From: Nocardioides sp.
GTDB lineage: Bacteria > Actinomycetota > Actinomycetes > Propionibacteriales > Nocardioidaceae
Reading direction: 5' to 3'
Length of the DNA: 12,354 bases
Assembly (NCBI GenBank): GCA_023252065.1
Contig: JAHEXO010000016.1
Location: 1-12,354 of the forward strand
The position numbers were made by a program, and so were the translations under genes. Positions 6,861 to 12,354 of the stretch are shown here, one piece after another (the stretch's first letter is position 1; every line of letters begins with the position of its first letter). The notes under the pieces are model-generated. The model did no database searches. It saw only the letters and a program-made list of their open reading frames with translations, and had not been told where the DNA came from.

Positions 6861-7712
6861 TTGCCGACGCACGGCAAGCTCGCGTCCGAGCTCGCAGCGG
6901 CGCCACCGCAGGTCGACTACGTGCACCTCAGCCGGGAGGCCGGCGACTTCGAGTACTGCCTGCCCGACGACGTGCAGCCGTGCCGGCAGGTGAGCAACGG
7001 AGGCCCGACGGTGCTCCTGGTCGGAGACAGCCAGGCCGAGTCGTTCGTCCCCGTCTTCCGGCAGCTGGCCACCGAGAAGCACTTCAACCTCGACGTGAAC
7101 GTTTTCCCGGGCTGCTCGTGGCAGGAGGGGCTCAGCAACCCCAAGCTGGTCGGGAAGGTCGCCGACACCTGCGCCCAGACCCGGGCCGGCTGGTACGAGC
7201 AGGCGTTGCCGCAGCTGCACCCGGACGTCGTGGTGCTGCTCAGCCGGCCCCGCGACGACCCGGCCGAGTGGGGGGCGACGACCAACCTGGCGGACGGCAC
7301 CAGGGCGCCGTTGCGACAGGCGGTGGCGAAAGAGACCCGGGACACGCTGGCGAAGATCACCGCGGTGGCTCCGGCGATCGTGATCAAGCGGCTGATCATG
7401 CCGGAGACCTTCAGCGCCACGGACTGCCTCGCGGCGGCCCGCACGGTGGGCGACTGCGCCGTGGCTCCTCCGTCCACGCCGTCACCGACGGACGTGGACG
7501 TGGCGGCTGTGACGAAGCAGGACCCGCGGGTCCACCCGCTCGACCTCAACCCGATCTTCTGTCCGACGGCGAAGGAGAAGGTCTGCTCACCGGTCCGCGA
7601 CGGCCAGGTCGTCTGGCGCGACGACCACCACTTCACGATCGACTACTCGATGTCGCAACGCGCACGCATCTGGGGGGCACTCACTGGGACCGGGCTGATC
7701 CCCGGGCGGTGA
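6861..7712 (+). CDS. SGNH hydrolase-like domain, C-terminal half of the split O-acyltransferase
   Basis: Extracytoplasmic SGNH domain found fused to the C-terminus of AT3 proteins; it delivers the acyl group to the final acceptor. Block I is VLLVGDSQAESF with the nucleophile Ser codon at 7029-7031. Block V is the DxxH pair in WRDDHHFT, with Asp at 7620-7622 and His at 7629-7631. The catalytic residues are therefore intact. Counted from GTG 5652 as one gene these are Ser460, Asp657 and His660. Several cysteines suit an exported domain. As a separate gene it would have to start at TTG 6861 or GTG 6921, neither with a convincing Shine-Dalgarno. It has no signal peptide or membrane helix, so it could not reach the cell surface alone. 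I therefore regard it as part of the gene starting at 5652, with coding resuming right after the TAG at 6798. It converges on the SHOCT gene with an 8-nt gap. Confidence 0.8.
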   Translation: MPTHGKLASELAAAPPQVDYVHLSREAGDFEYCLPDDVQPCRQVSNGGPTVLLVGDSQAESFVPVFRQLATEKHFNLDVNVFPGCSWQEGLSNPKLVGKVADTCAQTRAGWYEQALPQLHPDVVVLLSRPRDDPAEWGATTNLADGTRAPLRQAVAKETRDTLAKITAVAPAIVIKRLIMPETFSATDCLAAARTVGDCAVAPPSTPSPTDVDVAAVTKQDPRVHPLDLNPIFCPTAKEKVCSPVRDGQVVWRDDHHFTIDYSMSQRARIWGALTGTGLIPGR

Positions 7713-7716
7713 CCCG

Positions 7717-7733
7717 CGACTCACACGGAGTCG
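7717..7733. terminator. short inverted repeat between convergent genes
   Basis: CGACTC (7717-7722) and GAGTCG (7728-7733) are perfect complements around a 5-nt loop. The repeat lies 4 nt past the SGNH stop and overlaps the SHOCT stop codon (7721-7723). A compact bidirectional terminator is plausible. A second small stem, CCGGG/CCCGG at 7690-7705, lies just inside the SGNH end. Confidence 0.35.
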
Positions 7734-8269
7734 ATGATCGCCCTCCGGCGCTCGTCGTACTCCGCCTGCGTCACCAGCCCCTTGTCCAGCAGCCCGCGGA
7801 GCTCGGCGAGGCGGGCCTCCGCAGCGGTGCCGGCGGCGGGCGCGGTCGGCCCAGCCGGAGAGGGGGCAGTGGTCGGCTGACGCAGGCTCGAGGCCAGGTA
7901 CGTCGCGTCGAGACCTTCGTTGCTCAGCAGCGTCATCTGGGTGGCCAGGCCCGGGTCCATGCCCGACTGTCGGGCCAGCCTCTGCGCGGTCATGACCTTC
8001 CAGATCGTGATCGCGCCACCGACGACCAGGGCGAGGAGGACGAGGAAGATGAAGCCGCCCGGGATGCCGCTGCCTCCCATCGGGCTGCTGTCGGGCCAGG
8101 AGGCGACCCACGTGCCGTTGACCTGCGTACATGTCGGCGGTTCGCCGTTGTGGTTGGCCGCTTGGTCCAGGCAGTGCTGGAGCCCATCGGCGTGCGCCGG
8201 CTCGACCAGGGCGACGAGGAGTCCGGCCGTGACACCGCCCACCGTGCCGAGAGCTCGGAGTCGAGACAT
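7721..8269 (-). CDS. small membrane protein with C-terminal SHOCT domain
   Basis: Protein of 182 aa, function unknown. The N-terminus (1-27) looks like a signal peptide ending in EPAHA. Next comes a short exported stretch (28-70) with two cysteines, Cys33 and Cys47, that could form a disulfide. A single membrane helix spans ~72-91 (GGFIFLVLLALVVGGAITIW). The rest is cytoplasmic: a polar region, an Ala/Pro/Thr linker (~132-150) and a C-terminal SHOCT motif (151-182), with LRGLLDKGLVTQAEYDERR as the recognisable core. SHOCT is a short helical module at the C-termini of many bacterial proteins, thought to aid oligomerisation. The ATG at 8269 has no Shine-Dalgarno but a TACGAT box 6 nt upstream. 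The gene stands alone, divergent from lepA and convergent with the acyltransferase. Confidence 0.8.
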   Translation of the reverse strand: MSRLRALGTVGGVTAGLLVALVEPAHADGLQHCLDQAANHNGEPPTCTQVNGTWVASWPDSSPMGGSGIPGGFIFLVLLALVVGGAITIWKVMTAQRLARQSGMDPGLATQMTLLSNEGLDATYLASSLRQPTTAPSPAGPTAPAAGTAAEARLAELRGLLDKGLVTQAEYDERRRAIIDSV

Positions 8270-8275
8270 GACCGG

Positions 8276-8303
8276 ATCGTAGGGCCCGGCGGCCTCGTGC
8301 TAA
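8276..8303 (-). promoter_or_regulatory. leaderless promoter of the SHOCT gene
   Basis: On the minus strand TTAGCA (8303-8298), a 16-nt spacer and TACGAT (8281-8276) resemble -35 and -10 boxes. The ATG follows after 6 nt. The -10 fits TANNNT, and the spacing puts transcription start at or next to the ATG. Confidence 0.5.
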
Positions 8304-8380
8304 CAGGCTCCGGGCAATTCGTGTCGACCCTGCTCGTCTGGGAGAATGACGAGGTCCCCGATCCCGTCTGAGAGGCCTCC

Positions 8381-10254
<1,874 letters not shown>

Positions 10255-10258
<4 letters not shown>

Positions 10259-11178
10259 GCCACCCGCCGGTCCCCGAGCTCCGGGTGCCGCTCGGTGGTC
10301 GGGAGCCGCGCGGCGTCGCGGTGGTCGTCCGCGGCCACAAGCTGCTGGTGATGGCGCGGGTCCTCGACGGTTATGCGTACGCCGTGCTGCCCGGCGGCGG
10401 CATCGACCCCGGCGAGAGCGCCGAGGAGGCCGCGGTCCGCGAGCTGGCCGAGGAGTGCTCCATGGCCGGCACGGCGGTGCGCGTGCTGTTCGAGGGAAGC
10501 CACGGCGGCAGGGCGGCGACGTACGTCCTCGTCGACGCGCCAGACGGCGACCCGGTCCTCGGTGGCCCCGAGGCCGAGGCGCAGTCGCCCGACAACCACT
10601 ACCAGCCGCTGTGGGTGACCGCCGCGGAGCTGCCGATGCTGCCACTGCTGCCCGAGGGGGTCGGCGAGCTCGTCGTCGACGCGGTCTGGCCGCTCCGGGT
10701 GGACGTCGCCGGTCCCGTCGAGTGGCCGGTGCTCCACGAGCTCTGGCAGCTCTACCAGCACGACCTCTCCGAGTTCCGCCACGGCGCCCCCGGTCCCGAC
10801 GGGCGCTTCCCGCCCGGCCGCCTCCCGTCGTACGCCGGCGGGCCGGGGCGGGTGGCCTACCTCGCGCGGCTCGCCGACGTCCCGTGCGGCTTCGCGCTCG
10901 TGCGGGGAGACCATCGGGAGCCGGCCCGGATGGGTGAGTTCTTCGTGACTCGCTCGGCTCGGGGCCGGGGCACGGCGCGAGCGTTCGCGGCCGAGGTGCT
11001 CCGGCGGCACCCCGGGCGCTGGGAGATCCCGTTCCAGGAGGAGAACCCGCGGGCCGCGGCGTTCTGGCGTCGGCTCGCCGACGACCTGCTGGCCGACGTC
11101 GGCGAGCGCACCGTCCCGGTGCCCACCAAGCGACACCTGCCGCCCGACGTCTGGCTGAGCGGCACCCTCGACGCCTGA
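10255..11178 (+). CDS. Nudix hydrolase-GNAT acetyltransferase fusion protein
   Basis: Two-domain cytosolic protein of 307 aa. Residues ~18-145 are a Nudix domain. The Nudix box runs from Gly48 through Glu54 to REL-A-EE (62-67) and has the metal-binding glutamates, but the usual final Gly is Ser69. It should cleave a nucleoside diphosphate linked to another group. Residues ~155-307 resemble the predicted acetyltransferases of COG5628: [18 protein letters not shown] (227-244) supplies the acetyl-CoA pyrophosphate loop, and [19 protein letters not shown] (255-273) is the family's C-terminal signature. Substrates unknown. GTG 10255 overlaps the lepA TGA by 4 nt (GTGA), with GGAGAAGG 10 nt upstream inside lepA, so translation is probably coupled. 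The open frame continues upstream inside lepA, but the part before 10255 looks like a lepA shadow. A hairpin follows the stop. Confidence 0.85.
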
Positions 11179-11180
11179 GA

Positions 11181-11196
11181 TCGTCCCTGCGGACGA
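11181..11196 (+). terminator. short hairpin after the Nudix-GNAT gene
   Basis: TCGTCC (11181-11186) pairs with GGACGA (11191-11196) around CTGC, 2 nt past the stop and followed by CTTT. It is a plausible weak terminator for the lepA operon. Confidence 0.45.
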
Positions 11197-11220
11197 CTTT
11201 CGACCGTCGTGGCAACTGGA

Positions 11221-11236
11221 ACGGCCGGAGGGCCGT
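11221..11236 (+). other. hairpin in the leader of the secreted-protein gene
   Basis: ACGGCC (11221-11226) and GGCCGT (11231-11236) pair perfectly around GGAG. The stem ends 25 nt before the AGGAGG Shine-Dalgarno of the next gene. It may belong to the termination region or to the next gene's 5' leader. I see no clear promoter in 11179-11274. Confidence 0.35.
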
Positions 11237-11274
11237 CACCCTCGCAGAAGCCGCCACCACCAGGAGGACCTGCC

Positions 11275-11946
11275 ATGCGACTCACGCCATCCGCCATCCT
11301 CGTCTCCGCCGTCGCCACCGGCGTCCTCACGCTGGCGGGCACCCTGCCCGCGGGGCCTGCGGACGCTTCGTCCGCTGCGTCGGTCAGCCCGGCCCGGACC
11401 ACGACACACACGCACCGTGTCGTCGTACGGCCGGTGGACCGCCTCGGACACGCGGTCTCGGGCTGGACCGTGAAGCGGCAGCGCGGCGTCACGGCCAGCT
11501 GCGACGGCGCCTCGCCGGCTGCGGTCAGCCAGAACATCGTGGAGTGCTTCCCGACCGCGGAGTACCTCCCGGCCTGCTGGAAGTCGGGCCGTCACACCGT
11601 CCTCTGCCTGCGCGACGCGCGCACCCACACTCTGGTCCGGGTCCGCTACACCGGTTCCCTGCCGCAGGTGTCGGCCCCGAAGCGCCCCAGCCCCCTCGAC
11701 CTCCGGCTGGCCCGCCACCAGACGTGCTCACTGCGCATCGGCGGGGCGTGGAGCACGCTGCCCTCGCACCCTGCGTGGCTCGGCTTCTACTCCTGCGACC
11801 GCGGCAGCGTGTACGGCCCGCCCACCGGTGACGGGATCAACCGCTCCCACCAGCCGTGGACCGTGCACCTCTGGCGTCGTGGTACCAAGCAGCGCGTCGT
11901 CGTGCGCCAGGTGCGGACCGCCTACTACGTCGGCACCCACCGCTAG
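11275..11946 (+). CDS. secreted six-cysteine protein of unknown function
   Basis: Predicted exported protein of 223 aa; family not recognised. Residues 1-31 form a Sec signal peptide: MR, then a hydrophobic core at ~8-24, then ADA at 29-31 as the likely cleavage site. The mature part has six cysteines (76, 91, 101, 111, 151, 174), suggesting up to three disulfides, and is basic and rich in Tyr/Trp, ending near TAYYVGTHR. There is no transmembrane helix after the signal and no lipobox. It loosely recalls short secreted proteins of mycobacteria and relatives that end in a YYVGT-like motif, but I cannot name a family. Start: ATG 11275 has a consensus AGGAGG (11262-11267) 7 nt upstream; the longer frame from 11209 would bury the signal peptide. 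The stop TAG overlaps the stop of the convergent phosphatase gene. Confidence 0.8.
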   Translation: MRLTPSAILVSAVATGVLTLAGTLPAGPADASSAASVSPARTTTHTHRVVVRPVDRLGHAVSGWTVKRQRGVTASCDGASPAAVSQNIVECFPTAEYLPACWKSGRHTVLCLRDARTHTLVRVRYTGSLPQVSAPKRPSPLDLRLARHQTCSLRIGGAWSTLPSHPAWLGFYSCDRGSVYGPPTGDGINRSHQPWTVHLWRRGTKQRVVVRQVRTAYYVGTHR

Positions 11947-12354
11947 CGAGGCTGCGGCGGACGTCCCGACGCCTCGAGCCGCGCCGAGGTCGGTCCCGCG
12001 CCGGCCCACGGACCGGAGACGGTCACGAGGGCGAGCGCCGAGGTCGGCATCGCCACATACGCCCCGGTCAGCGCCGAGACCAGGTCCTCGAGGCCGGGGT
12101 TGTGGCCGACGAGCACCACCGTCGTCAGGTCGTCCGGCAGCTCGCGCACGAGCCGCAGCAGCGCGTGACCGGACGCGCCGTACGCCGCCTCGTCGAGGCG
12201 GACCGGCGGCGCGACCGCGAGCTCGGCCGACGCGAGCGACCAGGTGCTCCGGGCACGCTCGGCCGAGGAGACCACCGCCAGGTCGATCCGGTCGACATGC
12301 GCGGCCAGCCAGCGGCCTGCCTCGGGGGCCTGGCGCCGCCCACGCGGCGCGAGC
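11943..12354 (-). CDS. SixA-type histidine phosphatase family protein, N-terminus off the window
   Basis: C-terminal ~136 residues of a small phosphoglycerate-mutase-like (histidine phosphatase) protein. The frame is open to the right edge, so the start and the first catalytic RHG motif lie outside. The visible part begins with LAPRGRRQAPEAGRWL, then VVSSAERARSTW, the pattern of SixA-like phosphohistidine phosphatases. It then shows VVLVGHNPGLEDLVSAL with the second catalytic His. SixA removes phosphate from histidine phosphotransfer proteins in E. coli; actinobacterial members are mostly uncharacterised, so the substrate here is open. GTG 12275 is an in-frame codon inside the conserved fold, not a likely start. 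The stop is TAG in the palindrome CTAG, shared with the convergent secreted-protein gene. Confidence 0.85.
   Translation of the reverse strand, partial: LAPRGRRQAPEAGRWLAAHVDRIDLAVVSSAERARSTWSLASAELAVAPPVRLDEAAYGASGHALLRLVRELPDDLTTVVLVGHNPGLEDLVSALTGAYVAMPTSALALVTVSGPWAGAGPTSARLEASGRPPQPR

Noticed and set aside
6797..6861. Frameshift as the cause of the split acyltransferase
   Set aside because: Both halves are in the same frame and the linker codons between them are open, so a point stop explains the split without any indel.
6401..8371. 656-codon plus-strand frame through the acyltransferase and SHOCT region
   Set aside because: It is out of frame with the AT3 and SGNH motifs and runs antisense through the SHOCT gene; the translation is Arg/Gly/Pro-rich.

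Overview
The window looks like chromosomal DNA of a high-GC actinobacterium, most like the Nocardioides group. The reasons are very GC-rich third codon positions, frequent GTG starts, mostly TGA stops, several -10-like boxes 6-7 nt ahead of start codons (leaderless style), and the core genes comEC, holA, rpsT and lepA in the order usual for actinobacteria. The genus assignment is inference; no marker fixes it.

Layout. Positions 2-2176 (+) hold most of comEC, the DNA-uptake channel; its N-terminus lies off the left edge. At 2207-3205 (+) is holA, the DNA polymerase III delta subunit. It converges on rpsT (3260-3520, -; ribosomal protein S20), with a strong shared hairpin terminator between them. 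Upstream of rpsT on the same strand are two overlapping genes (3671-4633 and 4630-5574, -) for related APH-fold small-molecule kinases. Divergent from them is an OatA/WecH-type envelope O-acyltransferase whose membrane domain (5652-6797, +) and SGNH domain (to 7712, +) lie in the same frame, separated only by one TAG codon. A small membrane protein with a C-terminal SHOCT domain (7721-8269, -) converges on it. Then come lepA/EF4 (8381-10258, +) and, overlapping its stop by 4 nt, a Nudix-GNAT fusion (10255-11178, +). A secreted six-cysteine protein of unknown function (11275-11946, +) and a SixA-type histidine phosphatase (11943 to the right edge, -, N-terminus missing) end the window. Their stop codons overlap tail to tail.

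How the parts relate. comEC-holA and lepA-Nudix/GNAT look like two short operons of DNA-uptake, replication and translation genes. The block at about 3650-8270 (two kinases, acyltransferase, SHOCT protein) sits between rpsT and lepA, which are usually close in actinobacteria, so it looks like lineage-specific cargo. I see no mobile element, CRISPR array, tRNA, rRNA or phage gene.

The best lead is the in-frame amber codon in the acyltransferase gene. It is a recent nonsense mutation, a sequencing error, or a stop that is read through. Second is the Nudix-GNAT fusion translationally coupled to lepA. I did not find convincing evidence of a wholly new multi-gene system.
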